From CAYHVK01 sp964360255 (lineage in GTDB: Bacteria; Bdellovibrionota; Bdellovibrionia; Bdellovibrionales; UBA1609): a stretch of 64,000 nt of DNA. Both the position numbers and the translations under genes were made by a program. Under the pieces are notes generated by a model, which did no database searches, was not told the DNA's origin, and saw nothing but the letters and a program-made list of their open reading frames with translations. The stretch lies in the NCBI GenBank assembly GCA_964360255.1, contig CAYHVK010000006.1, positions 62,001 to 126,000 on the forward strand, given 5' to 3'. Shown here piece after piece: positions 33,831-42,648 of this stretch. How positions within the stretch are numbered: the stretch's first letter is position 1; each line of letters opens with the position of its first letter.

Positions 33831-35603
33831 ATGAAGATTGGCAAAAACACACCTTGGCTGGTGAAATCAAGTGGACGCATCATTGGTCCATTTTTTGAAA
33901 ATGAAATTATCAGCCTATTACGCACACGTGAAATCGTTCTTATCGATGAACTCAGTCGTCCGTGCGGAAGATGGGTGTACGTTCGTGACGAGCCAGCTTT
34001 CGCAGCGATCGCCGAAGAGCTTCGCCAAAGAAATCTCAAGACTCTCAATGATGAAACTACGGCGCAAATCGAGCATACGGTCACTCCGACGCAAACGATT
34101 AGTGTGACAGAATCTATTGATGATCGCACTGAAGAGATCTCGAATATTATTGATTTGAATCCCCAAGTTCATCAAACGATTAAAGACGTGATGGGTTCGC
34201 GCCCGGCGCGCCCAGCAGGCTCAGCTAGTGGTGGTGGAGCAAAAACTCCTGCATCCGATGACACCTATGTTTTTGAAGGCGATCGCTTAATTCAAAAAGA
34301 AAGCCAAGCTGTTTCAAAAATGCTTTGGGTTATTACGGCCATCGTTATTTTCTCAAGCGTGGGTTACGTCGCCTTTCGTCAGTACATTGCCAAACCTATT
34401 CAGAATAAAGCTACGGCGCTTGCAAGTTTAGATAAGGCGCAAACCTCGGTGAATATCGGCGATTACCCAACAGCTTTCAATCTTTACAAAAAAGCTCATT
34501 TAGCCGACTCACAAGATATGAGAACCTATCTGCCGCTTTCAATTCTCTACGTGCAGCTTGAGAGACAAACAGTGCAAGCCAAGCGTTTGCTAGAATCGTT
34601 ACTTGCGAATCAAGAAAAAGAGCGCCAAAAAATTCTAACAGCCATGGGCCTGGCAGAATTAGTTGATCGTCGCTATTCTGAAGCTGAGATGCGCTTCACT
34701 CGCGCTCTTGAAGTGGACCCACTTTTTAAGCCGGCGCTTATTAATTTAGGCATTACATCACTTCTGGCGGGCGACGCAGAAAAAGCGAACAACTATTTAC
34801 AGATTGCAATTAAAGACGGCTCACGTGAAGGTCTCGAACAAGTGATGGTTGTTGATGCTCTCACTCAGCTTTATCACAAAGAAAAAGATAAATCGTACTT
34901 AGCGCAAGCCGAGCGCTTCATCTCTGAATACATTCGGCCCAATCAACCTTACTACTTTGAGGGTTTAGTCGCGTCTATTTACGTGAGCTATCTCATGCAA
35001 GATAGAGAGAAGATGTACGCTAAAATCAATATGCTTCTTGATTCTGACCCGATCGCCTCGTCTTTACATAAATATAATCTTTATGTTTATAAAGGCGCTC
35101 TCGATTGGAGAAAACTCAATCAGTGGTGTTTAAAATCAACTGAGATTCTTGATCCTGTCGCAAGAGTCGTAGCGTTCGAGGCTCTTTGCTTGTTGAAATC
35201 TGAAGATCTTACTGAAGCCAGCAGAAAAATCGAAGATGCGGTTCAGCAGGCTCCGAGAGATTCATTAGTGCAGGCCACTTATGGTTATATTCTTGAAAGC
35301 CTAAATTCTTCGGATCGCGCGAAAGTGGCTTACGAAAAAGCCGTGGATTTCGATCGCGTCAGATCATTTCAGTCACCTAGAATATATATGGCTCGTTACT
35401 GTGAGCAGACGAATCGTCCTGATTGTGCTTATGCTTACTGGCGTGAGCTTTTAGAAATTAATGGCAGCTCGCTACCAGCTCTCGCCGGTCTTTATGAGAT
35501 GGCGGTAGAGAGAAAGCAAACGGACCAAGCCAATTTATATAAGAGCCGAGGCCAAGCCATTTCGACCACGTACATGCCATTCTTTGGCGTGAAGCGAGAT
35601 TAA
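33831..35603 (+). CDS. GYF-like domain / TM / TPR membrane protein
   Basis: 590 residues. Residues 8-65 follow the GYF_2 pattern (PWLVKSSGRIIGPFFENEI and then RWVYVRDEP), a small domain that binds Pro-rich or linear peptides in the cytoplasm. A disordered linker rich in Gly, Ala and Pro (about 125-145) leads to one TM helix at about 163-185 (MLWVITAIVIFSSVGYVAF). The remaining 400 residues are TPR repeats in the periplasm (DYPTAFNLYKKAHL, YSEAEMRFTRALEVDP, SDRAKVAYEKAVDFD). The arrangement matches envelope-spanning scaffolds and echoes the GYF protein at 49735-50625. One base before the next lipoprotein gene. Confidence 0.72.
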   Translation: MKIGKNTPWLVKSSGRIIGPFFENEIISLLRTREIVLIDELSRPCGRWVYVRDEPAFAAIAEELRQRNLKTLNDETTAQIEHTVTPTQTISVTESIDDRTEEISNIIDLNPQVHQTIKDVMGSRPARPAGSASGGGAKTPASDDTYVFEGDRLIQKESQAVSKMLWVITAIVIFSSVGYVAFRQYIAKPIQNKATALASLDKAQTSVNIGDYPTAFNLYKKAHLADSQDMRTYLPLSILYVQLERQTVQAKRLLESLLANQEKERQKILTAMGLAELVDRRYSEAEMRFTRALEVDPLFKPALINLGITSLLAGDAEKANNYLQIAIKDGSREGLEQVMVVDALTQLYHKEKDKSYLAQAERFISEYIRPNQPYYFEGLVASIYVSYLMQDREKMYAKINMLLDSDPIASSLHKYNLYVYKGALDWRKLNQWCLKSTEILDPVARVVAFEALCLLKSEDLTEASRKIEDAVQQAPRDSLVQATYGYILESLNSSDRAKVAYEKAVDFDRVRSFQSPRIYMARYCEQTNRPDCAYAYWRELLEINGSSLPALAGLYEMAVERKQTDQANLYKSRGQAISTTYMPFFGVKRD

Positions 35604-35604
35604 G

Positions 35605-36297
35605 ATGGAGTGGCTCAAGATACTAGTTGTTCTTTTGGCACTCAGTCTATCGGTGTCAGCTTGCAAAAAAGAATCTGAAGCTGAAGAAGAATTCCAAACT
35701 GGCGATGTGCATGAGACCAGTAAAAGTTTTATCTTTCCGGCGGCTTTAAAAACTAAAGTCGATGAAGAGTATGTGGCCTTTATGAAAACTCAAGGCCCGC
35801 CCTTTGATATTAAAACTCCTGAAGAGTTGTTGCTGCAGGTGCCCAGAGAGTATCTCGATATCGATTTAACGATTTCTCCTCTAGGGTCAGGTACACTTTC
35901 TGCGCCGACTATTTTTCGCTTACCGCGTGGTGGTGGATCCATTGACCTCAAAGAATACGTCAAAGGCGCCAAGGGCAGCTTCTTCGTCAAAATGTCAGCA
36001 AAGAAAACGACAGAACCAGAAGGTAAAATTTCAAAACTAAAAGTGTATTTTTTAAGCCAGGGTAAAAAACAAAAAGTAGATAAAGAAGAGTTTGGCTCGG
36101 GCTGCGGTAAATATATGGATATCACATCGTACGTTGAAGCCAAGGCCAACGACGGTATTCAAGTGAATGCCACGAACCAAAGATACGTCTCGGTTCTGGC
36201 GGGCATTTACTATTTCATCGGTTTCGAGAAAGAAAAAATATATTTAGCCGCAGTTAAGATATCAGATTCAAGATACTCAAACCTGCAATGCCAATAA
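35605..36297 (+). CDS. Predicted lipoprotein, partner of the GYF/TPR protein
   Basis: 230 residues. Type II signal WLKILVVLLALSLSVSAC with lipobox VSAC, then a Lys/Glu-rich linker (KKESEAEEEF). The mature protein is beta-rich (LDIDLTISPLGSGTLSAP, SFFVKMSAKKT, ISKLKVYFLSQGKK) and has two further Cys (GSGCGKYMD, NLQCQ at the end) that may pair. One base separates it from the upstream TPR gene. The TPR repeats may hold this lipoprotein. No known family is recognised. Confidence 0.7.
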   Translation: MEWLKILVVLLALSLSVSACKKESEAEEEFQTGDVHETSKSFIFPAALKTKVDEEYVAFMKTQGPPFDIKTPEELLLQVPREYLDIDLTISPLGSGTLSAPTIFRLPRGGGSIDLKEYVKGAKGSFFVKMSAKKTTEPEGKISKLKVYFLSQGKKQKVDKEEFGSGCGKYMDITSYVEAKANDGIQVNATNQRYVSVLAGIYYFIGFEKEKIYLAAVKISDSRYSNLQCQ

Positions 36298-36300
36298 AAG

Positions 36301-36322
36301 GTGCCCGGTTAGTTATCGGTGC
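36301..36322 (+). repeat. Single-arm copy of the REP-like palindrome
   Basis: Differs from the arm at 3186-3207 at only two of 22 positions. The second arm is not preserved (GCGCCGGTAC and then AT-rich bases follow), so this is a degraded or half element, starting 4 bases after a stop codon just as the intact copy does. Confidence 0.65.
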
Positions 36323-36354
36323 TGCGCCGGTACATAAATGAATAGAAAGACCCA

Positions 36355-36894
36355 ATGACCTGGAAGAAATTAAAATCCGATAAAGTTTTCGAGTCTAAAT
36401 ATTTCCATCTCTCCGTCGACGAATGCGAAACATCAAGCGGTTTACGAGTGCCAAGATATTACGTTGTTGATTTCCCCGACTGGGTTCAATGCGTAGCGGT
36501 CGATGAAGCGGGGAGCTTAATTCTCGTTAATCAGTATAGATATCCCGGCAAAGGTTTATTCTTAGAATTTCCTGGTGGCTCAACAGATGCGAATCGCGGA
36601 GAAGAGCCGCAAGTAGCTGCAGAGCGCGAGTTATTAGAAGAAACCGGCCACTCATCAAGTGAGTGGATTTATCTAGGCTCGCATTATCCGAATCCGGCAC
36701 TGCAAACCAATCGCTGCCATTCTTATTTAGCTTTGAATTGTAAGAAGACGGCAGAGCTTAATCTCGACCCATTCGAGGAGCTGACCGTGACGAAGATGTC
36801 GGTTGAAGATTATACGAAGCACTGCCGAACCCAGCCGCAGAATCACTCACTGATGCTGGCTACGATATTCTTGGCGCTGCCGTATTTGAAGTAA
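36355..36894 (+). CDS. Nudix hydrolase, ADP-ribose-pyrophosphatase-like
   Basis: 179 residues. Hydrolyses a nucleoside diphosphate linked to another moiety, probably ADP-ribose or a nucleotide sugar. The Nudix box is FPGGSTDANRGEEPQVAAER followed by ELLEETG; it fits G-x(n)-E-x7-RE-U-x-EE-x-GU with two or three extra residues after the first Gly. YVVDFPDWVQCVAVDEAGSLILVNQYRY is the conserved N-terminal sheet of the ADPRase branch, and PNPALQTNRCHSYLA follows as in NudF-type enzymes. Stand-alone. Substrate is inferred from the branch only. Confidence 0.87.
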   Translation: MTWKKLKSDKVFESKYFHLSVDECETSSGLRVPRYYVVDFPDWVQCVAVDEAGSLILVNQYRYPGKGLFLEFPGGSTDANRGEEPQVAAERELLEETGHSSSEWIYLGSHYPNPALQTNRCHSYLALNCKKTAELNLDPFEELTVTKMSVEDYTKHCRTQPQNHSLMLATIFLALPYLK

Positions 36895-37003
36895 GTGCTC
36901 TCGCAGGGCCTTAAGGTGCAGTCACACCCCTTCAGGAAATGCGTTAAATCTCAAAATGAGCCGAAGCTCACATCAAGGTGAACACGCTGGAGACCTAAGA
37001 ACT

Positions 37004-37114
37004 TCACAATAATCCAAACTTAGCGGCGATTATTAATACAAGACTAACAATCACCAAAAAATCCTTAACTAAAGCTAAAATTCGCCGATAAAACAAATAG
37101 CGTTCTTTGTTCAT
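37004..37114 (-). CDS. 36-residue single-TM membrane peptide, toxin-like
   Basis: ATG at 37114-37112 and TGA at 37006-37004. The ribosome site is close to perfect: AAAGGAGGT ends 6 bases before the start codon, the strongest in the window. The product is MNKERYLFYRRILALVKDFL followed by VIVSLVLIIAAKFGLL: a basic, aromatic N-terminus and one hydrophobic helix of about 20 residues reaching the C-terminus. Size, charge pattern and a hairpin in the leader fit small membrane proteins such as type I toxins (Ldr, Fst, TisB class), but it could also be a small regulatory membrane protein. No antisense RNA has been identified. Confidence 0.62.
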   Translation of the reverse strand: MNKERYLFYRRILALVKDFLVIVSLVLIIAAKFGLL

Positions 37115-37149
37115 ATCGTGACCTCCTTTCCTTCCAGAAAAGAGTCACC

Positions 37150-37185
37150 CAAAGGGGAGTCCTGCGAGAGCAGTATTCCCCTTTG
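37150..37185. promoter_or_regulatory. Stem-loop in the leader of the small membrane ORF
   Basis: CAAAGGGGA and TCCCCTTTG pair over 9 bases; inside them CTGC and GCAG pair around GAGA, read on the plus strand. On the minus strand the same bases would fold 20 or so bases upstream of the ribosome site of the 36-codon ORF, where they could control translation or mRNA stability. An intrinsic terminator is less likely because no solid T-run follows on either strand. Confidence 0.55.
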
Positions 37186-37426
37186 CATTTTAGGTGCCTC
37201 GCTGAATCTGCCTTACATTGTTTCTCAGTAGACGAGCCGTCCATTTCTCAAATTGGAAAATCCGGACACAAAAACCAAACAATAGTTACATATCTTCATG
37301 ATCTGAGGCAAAACCCCACGTCTGTGGCAGTTCGCCAAGCCAAAATCAATCAGCAGCTCAGCCACCAGGTCTAAATTTTGCAAAACTCCTGCACAGATGA
37401 ATTATTAAAGATTGGCTGGGCCCTAA

Positions 37427-37984
37427 ATGAAGACTTATAAAAAACGAGATCTTGCGGTAGATAAAGTCAGAAGATTTCTCGAGCCTGGCCCGATTGTGCT
37501 AGTGAGTTCTAAATACAAAGATGAAATCAATATCATGACTATGGGTTGGCACATGGTCATGGAGTTTTCACCCTCTCTTATTGGCTGTTTTATATGGAAT
37601 CAAAATTACAGCCACGATCTAATCAGGAAGAGTAAAGAGTGCGTGATTAATATTCCGACAGCCGACATGCTGAATACAGTTATCGGTATCGGCAATTGCG
37701 ATGGCGATGAAGTGGATAAATTTTCTGAATTTAAACTGACTCCCATTAAAGGGAACAAAGTGAAAGCTCCGCTTATTAAAGAGTGCTACGCCAATATCGA
37801 ATGTAAATTGGTCGATTCTAGTCTTATTAATAAATACAGTCTTTTTATTTTCAAAGTGGTGAAGGCCCATGCGGCTACGAAGCCGAAATATCCGCAGACG
37901 GTGCATTACCGTGGTGATGGTGTGTTTATGATTTCTGGTCGGAATGTGGATAAGCGGAGATTGTTTAAGCCGGGGAGGCTTTAG
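37427..37984 (+). CDS. Flavin reductase-like (flavoredoxin-type) protein
   Basis: 185 residues. FMN-binding split barrel of the flavin reductase family; could reduce flavin with NAD(P)H or serve as an electron carrier. PGPIVLVSSKYKDEINIMTMGWHMVMEFSPSLIG is the core FMN-binding sheet, with NYSHDLIRKSKECVINIPTADM following as in flavoredoxins; FMISGRNVDKRRLFKPGRL closes the barrel. No partner oxygenase lies nearby, so substrate and partner are open. The ribosome site is weak. Confidence 0.85.
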   Translation: MKTYKKRDLAVDKVRRFLEPGPIVLVSSKYKDEINIMTMGWHMVMEFSPSLIGCFIWNQNYSHDLIRKSKECVINIPTADMLNTVIGIGNCDGDEVDKFSEFKLTPIKGNKVKAPLIKECYANIECKLVDSSLINKYSLFIFKVVKAHAATKPKYPQTVHYRGDGVFMISGRNVDKRRLFKPGRL

Positions 37985-38223
37985 ACAAAAATATCTTCCC
38001 AAATTTGAGTGGCAGTTATTATGTGATTAGAGTTATAGCCACTAAGATGGTCATTACAAATTACACGAGGCGACAAGCCGCTCTAGAAGCCTTATCTTGC
38101 TTGGGCTTGAGGTGGTTCATCAATAAAAGCGTAAAATAATTAAGAGATTCTATTTTGACAAATATTCACTTTATCTTACAGACTCACTATAAATAATTAT
38201 ATTTTATTTATTAAGAGGTTGTT

Positions 38224-41200
38224 ATGATATTGCGGTTGTTGGTGGTGCTTGGTTTATTATTGTGCACTCAGTTTTCTTTGGCTCTAACTTGTGATTCATC
38301 TACTTCACTTGGGGGCGTAACAGCTCTCCAGGACACTTGTTCTGATTTCGAGCCGCGATATTCTTGCGGTGAAGAGTGGGATGTTTATGGCCCACAGTTT
38401 ACTCTAAAATCTGGAGTGGATGATTATGGATACCGCTATCTAGAAGCGCGCTGCGAAATCAAAAACTGCTTAGACAATTCTATATTCTGGACCATCGGAG
38501 TAGCTCATGATTACCTTTCTGCTTGCGGTGGTGACTTTAATTCTAACAATAATAAAAATAGTAAGCAGAATCAGCCCAGCTGCAAAGGTTCGATTATTAC
38601 ACCAACAACAAGAACTGTTGGAGAAATAATTCCACTTCAAAATTCATCTTTCGACCTTGTTTATGCAAGCGATAGAACTCGTGGTTATGAAATTCCATAT
38701 ATTGTACGTACAAAGATGACAGGCGCTGATGTTCGATCTGATATAACTGATCTAGATATTGAAGTTCGTGATGAATCCAATACGCTTGTTGATTCACAAG
38801 ACATTCCGAATACTGCAAACCAAACACATACCTATACTTGGGATGGTTTAGATTCTTCAAACAATGATGTTTGGGCAACAGTTAAGTACAAATTTAAAAT
38901 TATTGAGACCTATGCAAGTTTTACTCTACCTGTTGTTAACGAAGTAGAAATGGGTAGTCTGAACATAAAAAAACTCGGTCTAGGCGGCTGGGCACCTTCA
39001 GTCTGGATGTTCTATGATGCTTCTGCGAAGACACTTTATCGAGGAGATGGCTCTAATCGTCAAGTTGAGGGCGAGGCTATTGGTGGAGGAGCCCATAGAG
39101 TTGCAGAAGAAGATGGATCACTTGTTCACGAGTTTAATGCTACAGGATTAATTACTTCAACTAAACTAGGTAAAACTGGTACCGCGATTTATACGTTTAC
39201 TTACTCAAGCGATAAGCTCACTCAAATCACTGAACCACATAGTATCGTCACATCCTTTACCTACTCAATGGGCAACTTAGTGTCTATTACCAATCCGTAC
39301 AGCCAAACATTTTCAGTAGGCTTAGATGCGAATGGATTCCTAGAAGAATTAACGACACCGGCCTCTGAAGTTTATGAAATGACATATAGTGCCGAGGGAC
39401 TACTACTTACTTTTGAAAAGCCGAATGGAGCCATTAGTGAATTCACTTACGATGCCGAGGGAGTGTTAGAGCGGGATGAGCACTCTGGAGGTTTTTATGC
39501 TGATGTAGATGAGATTACTACGGGTTTTCCTCGTGAGTTTACATATACAACAAGAATGGGAAGAGAAACTCTTTTTTCAGGGGATGGCCGATTGTATCCT
39601 CAGACCACTACACGACCTCATGGTGGACAAGAAGTTATGAATTTTAGCGACTCATCGAATTCGCGTATAGAGTCCGGAGTCACAGTTACTAAAGCATTTA
39701 CTCCAGACGCTCGCTTTGGAAACACATCAAGATTTCAGACGGGAGAAACTGAAAGTGGGCCAGGCTATTCTATCAGCGAAACTATTGCTGATACAGTCAA
39801 CTTAAACTCATCTAACCCGTTCGATATCGACACGTGGACCACCAACATCACAAATGGAACTATCGATACGGATATTGTCTATGATGGATCAACCAAAGAA
39901 TATAATGTTACAACTGCTGAAGGCCGCACTTATCGTCTTGAGATTGATACATATGAGCGTCCAGTAGAAGAGCAAATCGGCTCACTTACGACTACGGCCT
40001 ATACTTACACAGGTAAAAATCTAACGGGTATTACTCAAGGCGCACGTTCAACAACGCTTGCATATAATGGCGTTGGTTTAATTTCTTCAATTACAAATGA
40101 TCTGAGTCAAACTACATCATACGCTTACGATAGCGCCGGAAGACTTGATACTGTTACTTTACATGATTCAAGAGTTATCGATTACGATTATGACTCCGTT
40201 GGCCGCTTAACCAGCGTGACACCAGAGGGAAGAACAGCGCATGTATTTGATTATAATACATCTGAACTTTTACAAGAGTACGCTCCGCCGCTTATTACTG
40301 GAGTACCGAATGTAACGACTGATTATACTTATAATAATGACAATCAGCTCACGCAAATCGACCGACCAGATGGTCAGACCATAGTATATGCTTATGGTGC
40401 AACCACGGGACTGCTTGACTCAATCACAACGCCGACACGTACAACGACAATTTCTTATTCATATGATTTGCCGACACTCTTTGATAGCAATAGCAGTATT
40501 GATCTTTATCGCACATATGTAGGCAGAAAGATCACCCAAGAAGACTGGTATGACAATTCATCTAACTACTTAGGCTACTTCAGCTCAACGTTAAGTTCAT
40601 CTTACCCAGATATTGCCTCCGATACAGTAGGTGGAGGAGCCAGCGGCACACGCACCATCACTTATTCATACGATGACGATCGCGTGCTAACCGGTACAGG
40701 CGAGATCACTTTGACCTATGCAACGCCAAACGGAACACTCACCTCAACTGATTTCGGCATCATTGACGATGCTTATGGATACAATTCATTTGGTGAGATG
40801 ACGGCTTACGATGCAACTGTAAGCAGCGTGAATAAATACTCTTTAGATTTTACCCGCGATGATCTTGGCCGTATTTCTCAGAAAATTGAAACCATCAATG
40901 GTGGCACGACTTACACTTATGATTACACATACGACAGTACAGGCCGCCTGACTCAAGTCGATAGAAATTCTTCAACCTACGCGACCTATTCATACGATGA
41001 TAACAACAACCGAACGGGTGGAGTTATCAACGGAGTCACAACAACTGGCGTGTACGATACTCAAGACCGCATGACGGATTACAACACGTATGATTTCACA
41101 TACGGCGCTAATGGCGAGATGTTAACAAAAACAAATACTCTGACCTCGGTAGTTTGGACATACACGTACGATGTTGAAGGGAATTTGCTTTCTGCAGCAA

Positions 41201-42054
41201 GTTCGTCGCCGGCAAAAACATACAATTATGAGGTCGATGGTCTTAACAGAAGAATTGAAAAGCGAGATGGCAGCACGTTTAAGGCTCGTTATCTCTATGA
41301 TACAAAGAATCGAATAATCGCAGAGATTAATAGCAACCGTACTTTAAAGCGTCGTTACGTTTACGTTTCAAAGCAGAATATTCCAGATTATTTTTACGAA
41401 GGCTCAGCAAAGTTTAGAATTATTTCGGATCATTTGGGCTCGCCACGCTTAGTGATTAAGCAATCTGATGGCTCGATCAAGCAAGTTATGGATCACGATG
41501 CGTTCGGGTGTTTTGTGACTAATACTATTGATACATCTGGTAGTTATACGGCGATTCCGTTTGGTTTTGCTGGCGGCCTCTTCGATGCCAATACTAACCT
41601 CCTCCGTTATGGTGCGAGAGATTATGACTGTGAAACCGGTCGTTGGCTTTCTAAAGATCCGATTTTGTTTGATGGTGGTGATACGAACTTGTTTGGTTAT
41701 GTTCAAAATGATCCAATTAATTGGATCGATGTTAATGGTCTTGAGCCCAAGAGACCTGGCTTTATAAATACAATAAATATCGATGAAATGAGAAGTGGTG
41801 GAGGCGGTGGTGGAGGCTTTAGTCCATTTAGAGGAAAGTCGCCTCAGCAAATTGATACCATGTTTAGAGATAAAGGCTTCCAGCCGCGTGGTCCTGACCC
41901 TGTGGGTGGCAAAGGCGGTTATGTTAATCCTAACACTGGCCGTTCTTATCATATAGACTTTAATAATCGTTTTAATGAGCCAGCGCATGTGGATGTGAAC
42001 CGACCAGGTAATTGTCCGATGCCGAAGCGTAAGTTTCCAGCAGGAGGAGAGTAA
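38224..42054 (+). CDS. Secreted RHS/YD-repeat protein with variable C-terminal toxin-like domain
   Basis: 1276 residues. Signal peptide ILRLLVVLGLLLCTQFSLA; a Cys-rich N-terminal segment (about 20-130); a beta region; then YD repeats from about residue 310 to 1050 (TFTYSSDKLTQI, YAYDSAGRLDTV, YDYDSVGRLTSV, YDSTGRLTQVDR, YTYDVEGNLLSA). The RHS core (FRIISDHLGSPRLVIK, LRYGARDYDCETGRWLSKDP, LFGYVQNDPINWIDVNGL) ends near 1172. The last 100 or so residues, after a Gly7 stretch, hold GGYVNPNTGRSYHIDF and AHVDVNRPGN, a short His-containing toxin-like module. No T6SS or TcB/TcC genes lie nearby. It appears AT-richer than its neighbours, suggesting transfer. The Imm32-like gene follows after one base. 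Confidence 0.87.
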   Translation: MILRLLVVLGLLLCTQFSLALTCDSSTSLGGVTALQDTCSDFEPRYSCGEEWDVYGPQFTLKSGVDDYGYRYLEARCEIKNCLDNSIFWTIGVAHDYLSACGGDFNSNNNKNSKQNQPSCKGSIITPTTRTVGEIIPLQNSSFDLVYASDRTRGYEIPYIVRTKMTGADVRSDITDLDIEVRDESNTLVDSQDIPNTANQTHTYTWDGLDSSNNDVWATVKYKFKIIETYASFTLPVVNEVEMGSLNIKKLGLGGWAPSVWMFYDASAKTLYRGDGSNRQVEGEAIGGGAHRVAEEDGSLVHEFNATGLITSTKLGKTGTAIYTFTYSSDKLTQITEPHSIVTSFTYSMGNLVSITNPYSQTFSVGLDANGFLEELTTPASEVYEMTYSAEGLLLTFEKPNGAISEFTYDAEGVLERDEHSGGFYADVDEITTGFPREFTYTTRMGRETLFSGDGRLYPQTTTRPHGGQEVMNFSDSSNSRIESGVTVTKAFTPDARFGNTSRFQTGETESGPGYSISETIADTVNLNSSNPFDIDTWTTNITNGTIDTDIVYDGSTKEYNVTTAEGRTYRLEIDTYERPVEEQIGSLTTTAYTYTGKNLTGITQGARSTTLAYNGVGLISSITNDLSQTTSYAYDSAGRLDTVTLHDSRVIDYDYDSVGRLTSVTPEGRTAHVFDYNTSELLQEYAPPLITGVPNVTTDYTYNNDNQLTQIDRPDGQTIVYAYGATTGLLDSITTPTRTTTISYSYDLPTLFDSNSSIDLYRTYVGRKITQEDWYDNSSNYLGYFSSTLSSSYPDIASDTVGGGASGTRTITYSYDDDRVLTGTGEITLTYATPNGTLTSTDFGIIDDAYGYNSFGEMTAYDATVSSVNKYSLDFTRDDLGRISQKIETINGGTTYTYDYTYDSTGRLTQVDRNSSTYATYSYDDNNNRTGGVINGVTTTGVYDTQDRMTDYNTYDFTYGANGEMLTKTNTLTSVVWTYTYDVEGNLLSAASSSPAKTYNYEVDGLNRRIEKRDGSTFKARYLYDTKNRIIAEINSNRTLKRRYVYVSKQNIPDYFYEGSAKFRIISDHLGSPRLVIKQSDGSIKQVMDHDAFGCFVTNTIDTSGSYTAIPFGFAGGLFDANTNLLRYGARDYDCETGRWLSKDPILFDGGDTNLFGYVQNDPINWIDVNGLEPKRPGFINTINIDEMRSGGGGGGGFSPFRGKSPQQIDTMFRDKGFQPRGPDPVGGKGGYVNPNTGRSYHIDFNNRFNEPAHVDVNRPGNCPMPKRKFPAGGE

Positions 42055-42055
42055 A

Positions 42056-42298
42056 GTGTTATTAACAATCGAGATAGCAAATCCTAAAGAATTAAATCAG
42101 GGCATGGCTGAAATTGAGATTTATTGTGATTCAGAAGGTCTTGATTCCTTAATCAAGCAGCTTAATTTTCTCAAAAATAATAATGAATCTCATGTTCATT
42201 TGATGACGAAGAGTTGGGCTGGCACTGAGCTTAGTGAAAAGGTTCAAGGTAAGGGCAATTTGCTTATACACAAAATGACTATTGCAAAGCCTAAATAG
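42056..42298 (+). CDS. Imm32-like immunity protein
   Basis: 80 residues, GTG start with GGAGGAG 8 bases upstream inside the RHS end. The sequence LTIEIANPKELNQG, then GLDSLIKQLNFLK and SHVHLMTKSWAGTELSEKVQG, closes with LLIHKMTIAKP; the H-x-H-L-M-x-x-S-W-x-G-x-E-L block is what I associate with the Imm32 immunity family. As the last gene before a 350-base gap and one base after an RHS toxin tail, it fits the specific antidote to that tail. Cytoplasmic (no signal), protecting the producer from its own or a sister cell's toxin. Confidence 0.78.
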   Translation: MLLTIEIANPKELNQGMAEIEIYCDSEGLDSLIKQLNFLKNNNESHVHLMTKSWAGTELSEKVQGKGNLLIHKMTIAKPK

Positions 42299-42648
42299 TC
42301 AGATCGTGCCTAAAGCGTGCCATAAAAATTCAGAAAATTCGGAAAATTTTGGACAAAAACAGCTATCGGGTCTTTGTACATGAGCAAAAAAGCACTGCAA
42401 GCTGCGGTGCTGATTTATGCATAAAGACCATATATTTATGAAACATTTTTTAAATCAAAGCCCTTGCTGCTTGCACCTAACGGTGTTGATGACTCTAATT
42501 AATGAGATCTAAATCGTACGAAGTGGCTTACCGCTATGCCAACTTTACCCCAATCCCATTATGATCCGATTCTCAAAATGGGCTTTGATCAAAATCAAGG
42601 CCTAACCTTTTCCATCAGACTTTAGCCTCAAAGAGCCGAAGAGTAGTT
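42299..42648. other. Intergenic region after the RHS/immunity pair
   Basis: 350 bases without a convincing gene. One imperfect 8-bp stem (AGCACTGC/GCGGTGCT with one G-T pair) at 42391-42411 is the only structure seen; it lacks a T-run. A 14-codon ATG ORF across the same bases has no ribosome site. The promoter for the pilin operon is presumably here but no clear boxes stand out. Confidence 0.4.

Larger units (their letters stand above)
36895..37426. other. Long intergenic region holding a small ORF and a hairpin
   Basis: 532 bases without a gene in the usual size range. It contains the 36-codon membrane ORF (37004-37114, minus) and the hairpin at 37150-37185, both listed separately. The plus-strand ORF at 37183-37374 (63 codons) has no ribosome site and no recognisable feature. 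Nothing else is evident on either side. Confidence 0.6.

Noticed and set aside
37183..37374. 63-codon plus-strand ORF as a gene
   Set aside because: No ribosome site, no recognisable composition, and it starts inside the hairpin of the opposite-strand leader.
38150..38200. TTGACA at about 38156 as -35 of a promoter for the RHS gene
   Set aside because: No TATAAT-like box at 16-18 bases; the best TATAAA lies 27 bases away.
21099..38223. tRNA, rRNA or CRISPR in the larger gaps
   Set aside because: No cloverleaf with TTCGA-type T-loop and no spaced direct repeats were found by eye.
42381..42424. 14-codon ORF MSKKALQAAVLIYA as a small peptide gene
   Set aside because: No ribosome site and it is largely the imperfect hairpin read in frame.
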